Source: Fundicoccus sp052116145 (lineage in GTDB: Bacteria > Bacillota > Bacilli > Lactobacillales > Aerococcaceae). From it: 64,000 bases of DNA. The stretch is from NCBI RefSeq assembly GCF_052116145.1, contig NZ_JBQKLQ010000006.1, positions 137,099-201,098 of the forward strand, read 5' to 3'. The notes below the pieces were generated by a model. It did not search any database. It saw nothing but the letters and a program-made list of their open reading frames with translations, and was not told the origin of the DNA. Position numbers and translations under genes: made by a program. This document shows positions 9,027 to 18,087 of the stretch, piece after piece (the first letter of the stretch is position 1; each line of letters starts with the position of its first letter).

Positions 9027-9100
9027 CACATCGTGGCGTTTGCCGCGACGATGTGAAATACCTTCCAGGGCCCGTCGCTCGAATCGCCACGATGTGAAAT
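9027..9100. repeat. 74-bp palindromic element, copy 1
   Basis: Begins CACATCGTGGCG and ends CGCCACGATGTG plus AAAT, so its ends are perfect 12-bp inverted repeats. An internal ACGATGTG (about 9048-9055) gives an alternative 8-bp pairing with the left arm. The middle contains ACCTTCC and CCGTCGCTCG, also kept in copy 2. Both strands can read open through it, but no protein family is visible. Confidence 0.85.
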
Positions 9101-9180
9101 GAGCCATTTGGGGTGTTTCTGCTCGAAAATGTGCTAAAAACATGCGTATTTGACCGGGTTTTGGGACTTTTTCACGTTTA

Positions 9181-9254
9181 CACATCGTGGCGTTTGCCAC
9201 GACGATGTGAGACACCTTCCCCGACCCGTCGCTCGTGTCGCCACGATGTGAGAT
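9181..9254. repeat. 74-bp palindromic element, copy 2
   Basis: Same length and same 12-bp terminal inverted repeat as the element at 9027-9100. Only scattered substitutions differ (for example TTTGCCGCG against TTTGCCACG). The copies are in direct orientation, 154 bp apart start to start, with unrelated sequence between them. Confidence 0.85.
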
Positions 9255-9259
9255 AAGGT

Positions 9260-9382
9260 AAAACCAAGAAGGTGTGCTGCCTGTCGCTAGCACGATTAAA
9301 CAGCCACTTGAACTTCATTAAATCGTCGCGAGCAAAGCAAGCAACACCGCTGGTCTTGTCGCAAGAACGATCTTGGCGAAAA
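9260..9382. repeat. ~123-bp direct repeat, copy A
   Basis: Starts AAAACCAAGAAGGTGTGCTG and ends GATCTTGGCGAAAA. It matches copy B at 9440-9563 almost throughout; the least similar part is around 9341-9352. It contains a small inverted repeat TCTTG-TCG-CAAGA. Confidence 0.85.
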
Positions 9383-9439
9383 TAAATATTTTCTAAAACA
9401 CCACATGTCCTTGCTTTCAAGCAACCCACCACTCCCACC

Positions 9440-9563
9440 AAAACCAAAAAGGTGTGCTGCCTATCGCCAGCACGATTAAACAGCCAACTTGAACTTCATT
9501 AAATCATCGCGAGCAAAGCAAGCGAAACCCATCGTCTTGTCGCAAGAACGATCTTGGCGAAAA
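9440..9563. repeat. ~123-bp direct repeat, copy B
   Basis: Second copy, offset 180 bp from copy A, with one extra A (CAGCCAACTTG against CAGCCACTTG). The single-base length difference argues that the repeat is not protein-coding, or no longer is. The following stretch to 9736 holds no recognised feature. Confidence 0.85.
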
Positions 9564-9736
9564 CAAGCCCAACTAAATCCACCGGCCTTTCCAAACTAGT
9601 TCACGCTACACCTCACACACCGCATTCATCACGCAAGCCTACAACACATTACTTTGTTTCTCTCAATCTCCCATCAGTCTACATACGACTTAGAAACACC
9701 ACACCTTGTTAATTACACCTCACAGCGAAATCCCCA

Positions 9737-9794
9737 ACAAAAAACTCTACTAAAGCTCACACAATCTAAAGTGGTTGTGCGAACTCAGTAGAGT
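9737..9794 (-). terminator. Terminator of the proBA unit
   Basis: On the minus strand ACTCTACT...AGTAGAGT (outer arms 9744-9751 and 9787-9794) encloses an imperfect GTTCGCACAA/TTGTGTGAGC stem and is followed by TTTTTTG. Confidence 0.8.
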
Positions 9795-9871
9795 ATTTAT
9801 TTATATTTAATTAGACTTTCATCGCGCCTCAAAAATAATCAAATTCATGAGAGCTAAGCTAGACCATCCGG

Positions 9872-11125
9872 CTATTCTCTAACCTGACCTTGTCCTTCGA
9901 TAACATACTTGTAGCTAGTTAAGGCCTCTAGCCCCATTGGACCTCGTGCATGAAGTTTTTGAGTACTGATGCCTAACTCGCCACCAAAACCGAAGACTTC
10001 TCCATCAGAAAAGCGTGTCGACGCATTGACATAGACACAAGCTGAATCAATGTCATTCAAGAAATTTTGTGCTGTTTGGTAATCTTTTGTGATAATTGCA
10101 TCTGAATGGCCAGTAGAAAAACGCTCAATATGGGCAACGGCCGCATCATAATCTTCAACTACTTTAATCGCTATACGATAGTCTAAAAACTCCGTCGCAT
10201 AATCAGTGTCATTCGCCAGGGTGGCTTGTGGTACTATTTTGACTGTGGTGTCATCTCCTAAAATTTCCACGCCTGCATCTAAAAGTGCTGCTGTTGCTTC
10301 CGGCAGGAACTTCTCCGCCACAGCCACATCAACCACCAGCGTCTCTAAAGCGTTACACACTGAAGGACGTTGCAATTTACCATTCAATAAAATAGTGTAG
10401 GCTTGTTCTAAATCAGCCGCCTCATTTACATACAAGTGACAATTGCCGACACCGGTTTCGATAACAGGAATCGTTGCTTGACGTAGAACTGCTTGAATCA
10501 AACCAGAACCACCACGCGGTACCAAACAATCTACATATTGATTCATCGTCATAAATTCAGCCGCCAACTCACGCGAAGGATCAGTAATTAGTTGAATGGT
10601 TGTGTTTGGCACTTTGCTTTTCGCCAAACCCGCTTGAATGGCCTTAACAATCGCTTGATTACTTTCGAGCGCTTCCTTACCGCCACGCAAAATCACCGCA
10701 TTGCCTGCCTTCAAACACAAAGCCGACGCATCAACCGTCACATTTGGACGCGACTCATAAATAATTCCAATCACCCCTAAAGGCACACGGCGACGACTAA
10801 TCCGCAAGCCATCGCGGTTCACCCATTGTGAATCTGTCTTTAAAATCGGGTCTTCTAGACTTGCAATTTGTTTTAAACCATCAACCATCCCTTGAATACG
10901 CGCTTGAGTCAAGGTTAAACGCTCAAGTAAGGCAGTTGTCAGACCGTTCTGACGCCCATTTTCTAAATCGAGCGCATTTGCCGCTAAAATCTCATCCTGT
11001 TGTTCCAATAAAGCTTGCGCAATCGCTGCTAAGGCATCATTTTTATCTTTGGCCGATAACAAACGCACCACGCGAGCCGCTTGCTTAGCCTGTTGGCCTA
11101 AGGTTTCTAAGTAAGTCATGTCCAT
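9872..11125 (-). CDS. proA: Glutamate-5-semialdehyde dehydrogenase (gamma-glutamyl phosphate reductase)
   Basis: 417 residues, the normal ProA length. It reduces gamma-glutamyl phosphate with NADPH, the second step of proline synthesis. The aldehyde dehydrogenase fold is evident: PLGVIGIIYESRPNVTVDA, ALCLKAGNAVILRGGKEA, the PRGGSGLI segment, the catalytic cysteine in QRPSVCNALETLVV, and the C-terminal GELGISTQKLHARGPMGLE. Two ATGs (11125 and 11119) follow the same AAAGGA site at 4 and 10 nt, so the true start may be two codons later. It lies 59 nt after proB on the same strand. proC is not in the window. Confidence 0.97.
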   Translation of the reverse strand: MDMTYLETLGQQAKQAARVVRLLSAKDKNDALAAIAQALLEQQDEILAANALDLENGRQNGLTTALLERLTLTQARIQGMVDGLKQIASLEDPILKTDSQWVNRDGLRISRRRVPLGVIGIIYESRPNVTVDASALCLKAGNAVILRGGKEALESNQAIVKAIQAGLAKSKVPNTTIQLITDPSRELAAEFMTMNQYVDCLVPRGGSGLIQAVLRQATIPVIETGVGNCHLYVNEAADLEQAYTILLNGKLQRPSVCNALETLVVDVAVAEKFLPEATAALLDAGVEILGDDTTVKIVPQATLANDTDYATEFLDYRIAIKVVEDYDAAVAHIERFSTGHSDAIITKDYQTAQNFLNDIDSACVYVNASTRFSDGEVFGFGGELGISTQKLHARGPMGLEALTSYKYVIEGQGQVRE

Positions 11126-11184
11126 CCTGTCCTTTCAAAATCCATCTATCGAATTGTCTCAATTGCCTGCAATCGCCAAACGCT

Positions 11185-11991
11185 TTAATCCTCACTTTTG
11201 AACAGCGTCCCAATAGCGTCACCTTCTAAAATTTTAAACAAGCTCGTCGGATCCTCGCTACTCGTGACAATCATTGCCTTCTTGGCAGCCAGCATTTTCT
11301 CGGCAGCTTTGATTTTCGTCAACATACCACCTTTAGAAAATTCAGAACCCTTGCCACTCGCCATATAAATAATCTCATCCGTAATTTCCGTCACCCGATC
11401 AAGCATCGCCGCTTCTGGGTTACGCATCGGATTATCTGTATATAATCCGTCCACATCGCTCAATATGATTAACAGTTGCGCATCCACCACTTTGGCAACA
11501 ATTGCCGATAAGGTATCGTTATCACCAAATTTGGTTTGATGATCCAGCTCATCGACCGCCACTGCATCATTTTCATTAATAATTGGAATAATATTCTTCG
11601 CAAGCAAAGTCTCCAAAGCCGTCCGCACATTAAGCAAAGACTCCGGAAAATCAATCACATCCCGCGTCAGCAAAATCTGGCCCACATGTTGATTATAATA
11701 CTGAAAAAAACGATTATAATGCCCCATCAGAATACTCTGCCCAAAGGCAGCCAAAGCCTGTTGCTCCGCGATTGTATTGGGATACTCATCATAAGCCAAC
11801 GTACTCGCGCCAACACCAATCGCCCCAGACGTCACAATAATCACTTCTTTACCCGCCTGCTGCAAGCTAGCACATACATAGGCCAAGCGATCAATTTTTT
11901 GATAATTCACTTTTTTCTGAGATTGCATAATAGAATTTGTTCCAATTTTTATAACAATCCGCTGATAATCCTTGATAAACTCTCGTTCCAT
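11185..11991 (-). CDS. proB: Glutamate 5-kinase (short form without PUA domain)
   Basis: 268 residues from the ATG at 11991, which has AGGAGA just upstream. The longer open frame to 12072 lacks a ribosome site and family similarity. It catalyses the ATP-dependent phosphorylation of glutamate, the first and usually proline-inhibited step of proline synthesis. The amino acid kinase fold shows RIVIKIGTNSI, IIVTSGAIGVGAS, PIINENDAVAVDEL, FGDNDTLSAIVAK and SEFSKGGMLTKIKAAE. It ends after the kinase domain and so lacks the ~100-residue PUA domain of E. coli ProB, as is common in streptococci and relatives. It forms an operon with proA. Confidence 0.96.
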   Translation of the reverse strand: MEREFIKDYQRIVIKIGTNSIMQSQKKVNYQKIDRLAYVCASLQQAGKEVIIVTSGAIGVGASTLAYDEYPNTIAEQQALAAFGQSILMGHYNRFFQYYNQHVGQILLTRDVIDFPESLLNVRTALETLLAKNIIPIINENDAVAVDELDHQTKFGDNDTLSAIVAKVVDAQLLIILSDVDGLYTDNPMRNPEAAMLDRVTEITDEIIYMASGKGSEFSKGGMLTKIKAAEKMLAAKKAMIVTSSEDPTSLFKILEGDAIGTLFKSED

Positions 11992-12157
11992 AACGTCTCT
12001 CCTAGTCCCTCGAATACTTTTATTATACCGAAACAGCAGAATTAAGCTAGTGTCTTTTCTAATGTTTCTCATAACTATTTAATAAATAACACCAAGCCCA
12101 CAGGCAAAATAGGCCGCTAAATTGCTCGAGCCAATTAAAAGAAGAGAATGCTTCCTA

Positions 12158-12192
12158 GTAATAAAAAAAACTCGAAGCAACTGCCTCGAGTA
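12158..12192 (-). terminator. Terminator after the peptide-transporter unit
   Basis: Minus strand ACTCGAGGCA-GT-TGCTTCGAGT (about 12170-12191) followed by eight T (12163-12170). It lies 15 nt past the last gene of the leftward unit. Confidence 0.8.
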
Positions 12193-12205
12193 GTCAAAAT
12201 TTTGC

Positions 12206-13018
12206 TTAGATATCCACCGTATAAAGTGACGCTTCTAACTCTTTTTTAAAGTCTTCACTACGCCATTCCCGCTCATAGCCAAGGCAGTTACAACTATAGA
12301 TAATGCCATCACGTTCAAAGGAATGTCGATAATGCACGTGCCCCATGCAACTATGCTTTATCGGAAACTCTTGATGAAGGCTGTCAAAATCATCCGTCGC
12401 AATAAATGCATTGAAATAATCAAATTGCGGATGTGGCATCTTCACTGTAAATTCAGGGACCGTCACCATATGCGTCACGAGAATCACCTCACGCTCCCCG
12501 ACAGCTTCCAGATCCTTACGGACAATCTCAGCAAATTTTCGAGATAGCTCACGGTCTGTCATTCCCCAATTCGTATTTAACTTATCTTGCCAAGTTCGTT
12601 CACCATAAACCCCTAATTCCAATTCTTACTCGCTAAAACGCGGGTCATGAACAGAATGATTATACCAAGCAGAATGCCCAACTAAGGCATAGTGATCGTT
12701 TAGAATAAGCGGTCTCTCCATGAGACATTGCGGGTGATTTGTATAACGACGATAAACAGCGGCGCTGTCTTTAACGTCTGAATCCCTTTCCCAATAATCA
12801 TGATTGCCTGGAATAAACTTGACTGGCCGATCGATGACTGTTTGCAATCTTTCAACAAAGCGTGTGCTTGTCTCGTAACTATTGGAAATGTCTCCGCCAA
12901 TCACCAATAAATCGATTTGTTGTTCAGTTACTATCTCATGTAGGGTGTAATAAAAATCTGTTTCGCCATAATTTTCGTTTAAATCATAATGTAAGTCTGA
13001 TATAACGCCAATTCTCAT
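12206..13018 (-). pseudogene. Metallophosphoesterase gene interrupted by an in-frame TAA
   Basis: Two open pieces lie in the same frame and are separated only by TAA at 12626-12628. The first is 130 residues (MRIGVISDLHYDLNE...HDPRFSE). The second continues ELELGVYGERTWQDKLN to residue ~270. Together they make one calcineurin-like phosphoesterase with metal ligands in order: DLH near residue 8, GGD (41-43), GNHD (about 72-75), then THM and GHVHYRH in the second part. The break falls between the GNHD and THM motifs, so neither piece alone has the full metal site. A TTG right after the stop could restart translation, but no ribosome site is seen. It follows the peptide importer ATPase by 24 nt. 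Confidence 0.8.
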
Positions 13019-13042
13019 AATCGTCCTCCTTTAAGCCTGAAA

Positions 13043-13840
13043 TTATGTCAAATAGATTTGTGGAATGGCCTCGACTAATTTCTTAGTGTAGTCTGCCCGT
13101 TTGGAAACATCTGTATTCGCTGAATCAAAAATTTCAACCAACTTTCCGTGATACATGACCGCAATTCGATCACAGAAATATTCGATAACATTCAAATCAT
13201 GTGAAATAAACAGGTAAGTTAACTGATATTTTTTCTTCAAGTCATTAAGCAAATTCAAAATCGCTGCCTGAATGGATACGTCTAACGAAGAAACTCCCTC
13301 GTCAATCACTAACAATTTAGGCCTTAAGACAATTGCTGAGGCAATCGCAATTCTTTGGTGTTGCCCACCACTTAATTGATGTGGATAACTATTAAAATAG
13401 GCTTCATCTAATTCCACATCAGTCAAAGCCTCTAGCACCATTTGCTTGCGTTCCGCTTTACTGCCAATTTTATGAATATTTAAAGGCTCCATAATACTCC
13501 AACCAACCGTTTTTTTAGGGTCAAGCGTACTATAAGGATCCTGAAAAACCATCTGCATTTCCTGATAAAGAGCGCGTCGCTCCTGTTGGGACATTGTTAG
13601 TAAATCATGGCCTTCAAACAAAATTTCGCCTGCCTCTGGCTTGACTAGGCCCATGATTGAATTGGCCACAGTTGATTTACCCGAGCCAGACTCGCCGACT
13701 AAGCCAAAACTTTCGCTACTTGCGATACTCAAAGAAAAATCATCAACAGCAGGTGGTGTGTTGTCAAAACGCCGCCTTAATAAGAAAGATGATTCATTAA
13801 AAGTCTTTGTCATGTGCTTAATTTCTAGTATGTGAGTCAT
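13043..13840 (-). CDS. Peptide ABC importer, ATP-binding protein (OppF/DppF-like)
   Basis: 265 residues. It is one of two ATPases powering import of peptides or a similar substrate. Walker A GESGSGKST, Q-loop MVFQDPYSTLDP, signature LSGGQHQRIAIA, Walker B LLVIDEGVSSLD and the switch histidine in LFISHDL are all present. In Walker B the catalytic E follows D as expected. The C-terminal oligopeptide extension seen in longer OppF proteins is short here. Its ATG overlaps the stop of the preceding ATPase gene by 4 nt (ATGA), so the two are translationally coupled. The exact substrate is not evident. Confidence 0.92.
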   Translation of the reverse strand: MTHILEIKHMTKTFNESSFLLRRRFDNTPPAVDDFSLSIASSESFGLVGESGSGKSTVANSIMGLVKPEAGEILFEGHDLLTMSQQERRALYQEMQMVFQDPYSTLDPKKTVGWSIMEPLNIHKIGSKAERKQMVLEALTDVELDEAYFNSYPHQLSGGQHQRIAIASAIVLRPKLLVIDEGVSSLDVSIQAAILNLLNDLKKKYQLTYLFISHDLNVIEYFCDRIAVMYHGKLVEIFDSANTDVSKRADYTKKLVEAIPQIYLT

Positions 13841-14772
13841 TTAATCAACTCCCTTACTTCAGGAAACATGGCAGCCACTTCTGCTTGGTTAGCTGGCGTC
13901 GTTTGAATGTATGGCCATCTCCCCAATTGACGCTCTTCAATAGCGGGGACTCTAAAGGGAATGCTATAAAGTTTCTTGCCCTTGTTCATTAAACTTGGAA
14001 TGGCACTTAGCAAGCCCTTTGTATAATTATGTTGGGGATTTTCAATCACTTCATGTGTAGGACCCGTTTCAACAATCCGTCCAGCATACATCACATAAAC
14101 TCGGTCGGTCATGCTACTAATGACACCCCAATCATGCGAAATCAACATCAAAGCATTCCCTTTTTGGCGGGTCAAGCGATTCAATATATCTAATATCTGC
14201 TTTTGAATGGTCGCATCGAGTGCCGTCGTTGGTTCGTCTGCGATGATTAAGCCAGGATTGGTAATAATCGCCATACTAATCACGATTCTTTGTCTCATCC
14301 CACCGGATAATTCATAGGGATAAGAGTGGTAAATACGCATCGGATTTTCAAAGCCCATTTGCTTAAATAAATCTACAATTATTTGAAGACGCTCTTTGGC
14401 CTTCAATTGCGTGTGAAGAATCAGGACTTCCTCAACCTGCTTTCCGATTTTCAATACCGGATTCAGTGAAGATAATGGGTCTTGAAAAATCATAGAAATC
14501 TCTCCGCCACGAATTTTCCGGATTGCATCCGGTTCGTCATAGGCGATGTCTTTTCCTTTATAGCTTATTTCCTTGTAAGAAGTTCTGGTGTTTTTCGGTA
14601 AGATACCCAAAATCGTTTTAGCAGTCAAACTTTTCCCACTGCCCGATTCACCAACAATCCCAATTACTTCATTGGAAGCTATATGAAGTGAGAGATTTTC
14701 AATCGCCGGATACTCTTGATTGTGGATTAGAAAATTGACATTTAAATCGTCTATCTTCAATACCGTATCCAT
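13837..14772 (-). CDS. Peptide ABC importer, ATP-binding protein (OppD/DppD-like)
   Basis: 311 residues. Walker A GESGSGKSLTAK, Q-loop MIFQDPLSSLNPV, signature LSGGMRQRIVI, Walker B LIIADEPTTALD and LISHDWGV show a complete nucleotide site. After the ATPase core, the oligo/dipeptide C-terminal domain begins near NYTKGLLSAIPSL (about residue 250) with the usual RVPAIEERQ segment. The four-cysteine iron-sulfur motif found in some DppD proteins is absent. It directly abuts the permease gene upstream (0-nt gap) and overlaps the second ATPase gene downstream. Confidence 0.92.
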   Translation of the reverse strand: MDTVLKIDDLNVNFLIHNQEYPAIENLSLHIASNEVIGIVGESGSGKSLTAKTILGILPKNTRTSYKEISYKGKDIAYDEPDAIRKIRGGEISMIFQDPLSSLNPVLKIGKQVEEVLILHTQLKAKERLQIIVDLFKQMGFENPMRIYHSYPYELSGGMRQRIVISMAIITNPGLIIADEPTTALDATIQKQILDILNRLTRQKGNALMLISHDWGVISSMTDRVYVMYAGRIVETGPTHEVIENPQHNYTKGLLSAIPSLMNKGKKLYSIPFRVPAIEERQLGRWPYIQTTPANQAEVAAMFPEVRELIK

Positions 14773-15588
14773 CTAATCCCTCCTCTTATCTTGCATTTTT
14801 CGAATACCATCGCCTAATAAGTTAAAACCAAACACAAGTAAAGTAATCGAAATACCGACTGATATAATGTACCAAGGTGCATTGATTAAATAAGGCTTGG
14901 CTTCACTTAACATCCGGCCCCAACTAGGATCTGGCGGCTGAACACCTAGGCCAAGAAAACTCAAGCCGGCTTCAGACAAAACAATTGTCGAAAAGGATAA
15001 AGATGTAATGACAATAATTTGCGTCGTAATATTGGGCAAAATATGATGCCTAATAATATGCCAATGGCTCGCACCGTTGATTTTACTAGATTTAACAAAA
15101 TCAAATTCCTTCACTTGAAGAAAACCACTTCTAACAATCCGAGCAAAACTTGGAATCCTTGGAATCCCCAAAGCCAGAATGGTGTTGGTTAAGCTAGGGT
15201 CAAAAATCGAGACGAGCATGATAGCAAAAAGAATACCGGGAATCGCTAGCATGGCATCCATTACACGCATTAACAGTTCATCGACCCAACCACCACAATA
15301 ACCGGCCAAACTACCGACAAGCAAACCGCCAATTAAGCCAATCGCAATCGAACTAATCCCGACTTGGAAGACGGTTTGTGTGCCTTGCATCATTCTAGAC
15401 AATATATCACGACCAAAATTATCTGTTCCGAACAAATATTTAGCAGACGGGGGGTGAAGTCGGTCGGCTGTAATCATCTCATTTGGATTGTGTGGCGTAT
15501 AGAAGAAACTGATAAGCATCATTAATATCAAAATCGAGACAATCGTCGCCCCAATTATTAAGTTATAGTTATGTTGTTTGCGCTTCAT
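14773..15588 (-). CDS. Peptide ABC importer, permease (OppC/DppC-like)
   Basis: 271 residues from the ATG at 15588 (MKRKQHNYNLIIGATIVS). GGAGGGAAATAAC lies just upstream, so the longer open frame to 15663 inside the neighbouring gene is rejected. It has an N-terminal membrane helix, the DppC-type LFGTDNFGRDILSRMMQGTQ segment and five further helices. An EAA coupling loop near SGFLQVKEFDFVKSSKINGA contacts the ATPases. The C-terminus SFLGLGVQPPDPSWGRML is highly typical. It starts 1 nt after the stop of the partner permease. Confidence 0.93.
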   Translation of the reverse strand: MKRKQHNYNLIIGATIVSILILMMLISFFYTPHNPNEMITADRLHPPSAKYLFGTDNFGRDILSRMMQGTQTVFQVGISSIAIGLIGGLLVGSLAGYCGGWVDELLMRVMDAMLAIPGILFAIMLVSIFDPSLTNTILALGIPRIPSFARIVRSGFLQVKEFDFVKSSKINGASHWHIIRHHILPNITTQIIVITSLSFSTIVLSEAGLSFLGLGVQPPDPSWGRMLSEAKPYLINAPWYIISVGISITLLVFGFNLLGDGIRKMQDKRRD

Positions 15589-15589
15589 G

Positions 15590-16537
15590 TTATTTCCCTC
15601 CTGACTTAATTCGAGGATCAATAACTTGATAAAGCATGTCCACCGCAAAATTTGCCAGTACAATGATAATGGATAAAAATAAGACGAGTGATTGAATCAA
15701 TGGAAAATCTCGTGATTGGACAGAGGAATTTAATAAAGAACCAATGCCCGGTAAGGCGAAAACATTCTCGACGATAATACTGCCACCCAAGGTATCAGCA
15801 ACCATTAAACCAAAGACTGTAATAACTGGTAAAGAGGCATTCTTCAGCACATGCCCATACATGACACGGTTATCCGATGCACCTTTGACTACGGCTGTTG
15901 TCACATAATCTTTATTCAGTTGATCAGCTACCGAGTTAGATAAGTAGCGGATTACCACAGCAATATTCGAGATAGCAATAGAAACAGAAGGTAAAAACAT
16001 CGATTTTAGATGTTCTACCAGTCCTTCACTTAAATCTTTATAACCAAAGGTTGGAAACCAACCTAAATTTACAGCAAAAACTAAAATTAAAACAAACGCT
16101 AACCAAAATGACGGGATTGAAATACCAAGTTGACTTATTGTATTTGCTATCGTCGAGACAGCTCTTCCCTCATACCTCGAAATGAAGATCCCAATTGGAA
16201 TCGCAATGATGACTGTAATAATCAGTGAGTACAGCGTCAAGGATAATGTAACAGGAAGCCGATCGGCAATAATCTGCGCGACCGGCTCTCTGTAACGATA
16301 TGAAGTACCTAAATCTCCTCGGAAAATACCACTTATCCAGTCAAAGTGTCTTGTGTGTAAGGGTTGATTGACCCCTAATTGCTCTTCAAGAACTCTTATT
16401 TGTTGTATATCGGCATCGGGTCCTAAAATTGCGGTAGCAGGATTACCTGGTAGAACATTAAAGATTAAAAAGATAATCAATGACACCAACAATAAGGTAA
16501 ACAATGTCGTCACCAACTTATGTAAAAAACGATGCAT
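15590..16537 (-). CDS. Peptide ABC importer, permease (OppB/DppB-like)
   Basis: 315 residues with six membrane helices. Typical DppB/OppB marks are FNVLPGNPATAILGPDA near residues 26-42, LGVNQPLHTRHFDWISG, GDLGTSYRYREPV, the EAA-like loop and the C-terminal VENVFALPGIGSLL with DFPLIQSLVL. It forms the channel together with the next gene product. It follows the solute-binding protein gene by 41 nt and precedes the second permease with essentially no gap. Confidence 0.93.
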   Translation of the reverse strand: MHRFLHKLVTTLFTLLLVSLIIFLIFNVLPGNPATAILGPDADIQQIRVLEEQLGVNQPLHTRHFDWISGIFRGDLGTSYRYREPVAQIIADRLPVTLSLTLYSLIITVIIAIPIGIFISRYEGRAVSTIANTISQLGISIPSFWLAFVLILVFAVNLGWFPTFGYKDLSEGLVEHLKSMFLPSVSIAISNIAVVIRYLSNSVADQLNKDYVTTAVVKGASDNRVMYGHVLKNASLPVITVFGLMVADTLGGSIIVENVFALPGIGSLLNSSVQSRDFPLIQSLVLFLSIIIVLANFAVDMLYQVIDPRIKSGGK

Positions 16538-16578
16538 GGTGTTTTCCTTTCTAAGTTTATAATTAAACCTTTAACAAT

Positions 16579-18087
16579 CTATTCAACAATTCTTAAATCT
16601 TCTAAGTTATATTTTTGAGCTGGGAATAAACCTAAGCCTTCTAAATCGCCTTGCATAGCAGTGATACGATTTGGGTCAAATAAGAAGACTGATGAAGCAT
16701 CTTCAGTTAAAATTGTTTGAGCTTCTTTATAGTAAGTCATTCTGGCTTCTTCATCTAACTCTTGGATGGCATTGTCGATGGCTGTATTGTAAGCTTCATT
16801 GTTATAGTTTACAAAGTTACGGTTGTAGCCTTCTCTAAAACGAATTAATACATCGTAAGGATCAATTTTTCCTGTTAAACCAATCAGTGTCGCTTCGTGA
16901 TCAAAGTCTGTATATACTTCTTCTAACCAAGTACTCCACTCAATCGGTTGAATTTCCATTGTTACTCCAACTTGAGATAATTGGCTCGCCATCACTTGAG
17001 CTGTATCCACATAGAATTGAGCATGACTCGGAACCTTGATTGTAAAGGTTAAATCTTCTTCTCCAGCTTCTGCTAGTAATTCTTTCGCTTTTTCAGGATC
17101 ATAAGCATACACATCTTCTAAACCTTCTTGATAGTAATACTCCATTGCAGGCGAGAACATAGAACCTAACTCAACCCCATTACCTTGGAAAACTACATCA
17201 ATTAATTCTTGCTTATTAATCGCAAAATTAATCGCTTGTCGAACTTTAATATCTTGGAAAGGTTCGTGAGTATGGTTCAAACCAAAAATAACAACCATAT
17301 TTTGTGGCCCTTCAACATAATTCATCGTGTCGCCTAATTGGGCTTTACCTTCAATACTTGTTCCAGCGATGTCGATTTCGCCAGTTTGAAGTGCTAATGT
17401 TATGGTGGCAGGATCTTGCATTAAAATCCATTCAACACCGGCAATTTCAGCCACTTTGTCTCCCAGGTAATAGTCATCGTTACGTTCCATAACTAAACTT
17501 TCCCCTTGGTTCCACTCAACAAACTTAAAGGGTCCAGCACCGATTGGCATTGACGCTTGATCTTCATAGTCTGCCGGCATTACAGGCATTAAGGTTCTTG
17601 CTAAGAAACCTGAGCCAATTGAACTTAAGATAATTTCAACTGTAAACTCATCAACCGCAGTGATACTTTCAACAACTTCCCATTTAGAACTTGTTGCTTC
17701 CTCTCCATCTAATCCTGCTAAAGAAGCATATGACCAAATAACATCATCAGCCGTTACAGTGTCTCCATTATGGAATGTTGCATCTTCCACTAACTTAAAC
17801 GTATAAGTTAAGTTATCTTCAGAAACTTCCCAACTCTCAGCTAAATTAGGAATAATTGTCCCTGCTTCATCGAAATCAATTAAACCATCATGCATATTAG
17901 ATAACATTGAGCCTGTGTCCGTTCCTGAAGATTGCTTAGGATCTAAACTATCAATTTCTGAAACCATTGCGAATTTTACCACTCTATCGGATTGAGCATT
18001 GACTTGTGTCAAACTTCCCGTTGCACCGAACAATAACATGGCACTTGTTACAGCAGCGAATGCTTTAACCAAAGGTTTTTTCAACAT
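16579..18087 (-). CDS. Peptide ABC importer, family 5 solute-binding protein (non-lipidated)
   Basis: 502 residues, SBP family 5 (peptide/nickel type), and the first gene of the five-gene importer. The signal peptide covers residues 1-31 and ends VNA-QS. The mature protein starts VVKFAMVSEIDSLDPKQSSG, contains the family segment ATFHNGDTVTADDVIWSY and the C-terminal lobe with QVGVTMEIQPIEWSTW. Gram-positive binding proteins of this family are normally lipoproteins, but no cysteine follows the hydrophobic core here. The predicted product would therefore be released or held in the wall rather than lipid-anchored. Substrate specificity cannot be read from the sequence. Confidence 0.92.
   Translation of the reverse strand: MLKKPLVKAFAAVTSAMLLFGATGSLTQVNAQSDRVVKFAMVSEIDSLDPKQSSGTDTGSMLSNMHDGLIDFDEAGTIIPNLAESWEVSEDNLTYTFKLVEDATFHNGDTVTADDVIWSYASLAGLDGEEATSSKWEVVESITAVDEFTVEIILSSIGSGFLARTLMPVMPADYEDQASMPIGAGPFKFVEWNQGESLVMERNDDYYLGDKVAEIAGVEWILMQDPATITLALQTGEIDIAGTSIEGKAQLGDTMNYVEGPQNMVVIFGLNHTHEPFQDIKVRQAINFAINKQELIDVVFQGNGVELGSMFSPAMEYYYQEGLEDVYAYDPEKAKELLAEAGEEDLTFTIKVPSHAQFYVDTAQVMASQLSQVGVTMEIQPIEWSTWLEEVYTDFDHEATLIGLTGKIDPYDVLIRFREGYNRNFVNYNNEAYNTAIDNAIQELDEEARMTYYKEAQTILTEDASSVFLFDPNRITAMQGDLEGLGLFPAQKYNLEDLRIVE

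Noticed and set aside
8931..9447. Leftward open frames of 120 and 89 codons across the repeats
   Set aside because: They run through the 74-bp and 123-bp repeats, have no ribosome site or family likeness, and one repeat pair differs by a single-base indel that would break the frame.
12206..12622. Independent gene starting at TTG 12622
   Set aside because: It is the in-frame continuation of the metallophosphoesterase and has no ribosome site. TAA also rules out selenocysteine decoding.
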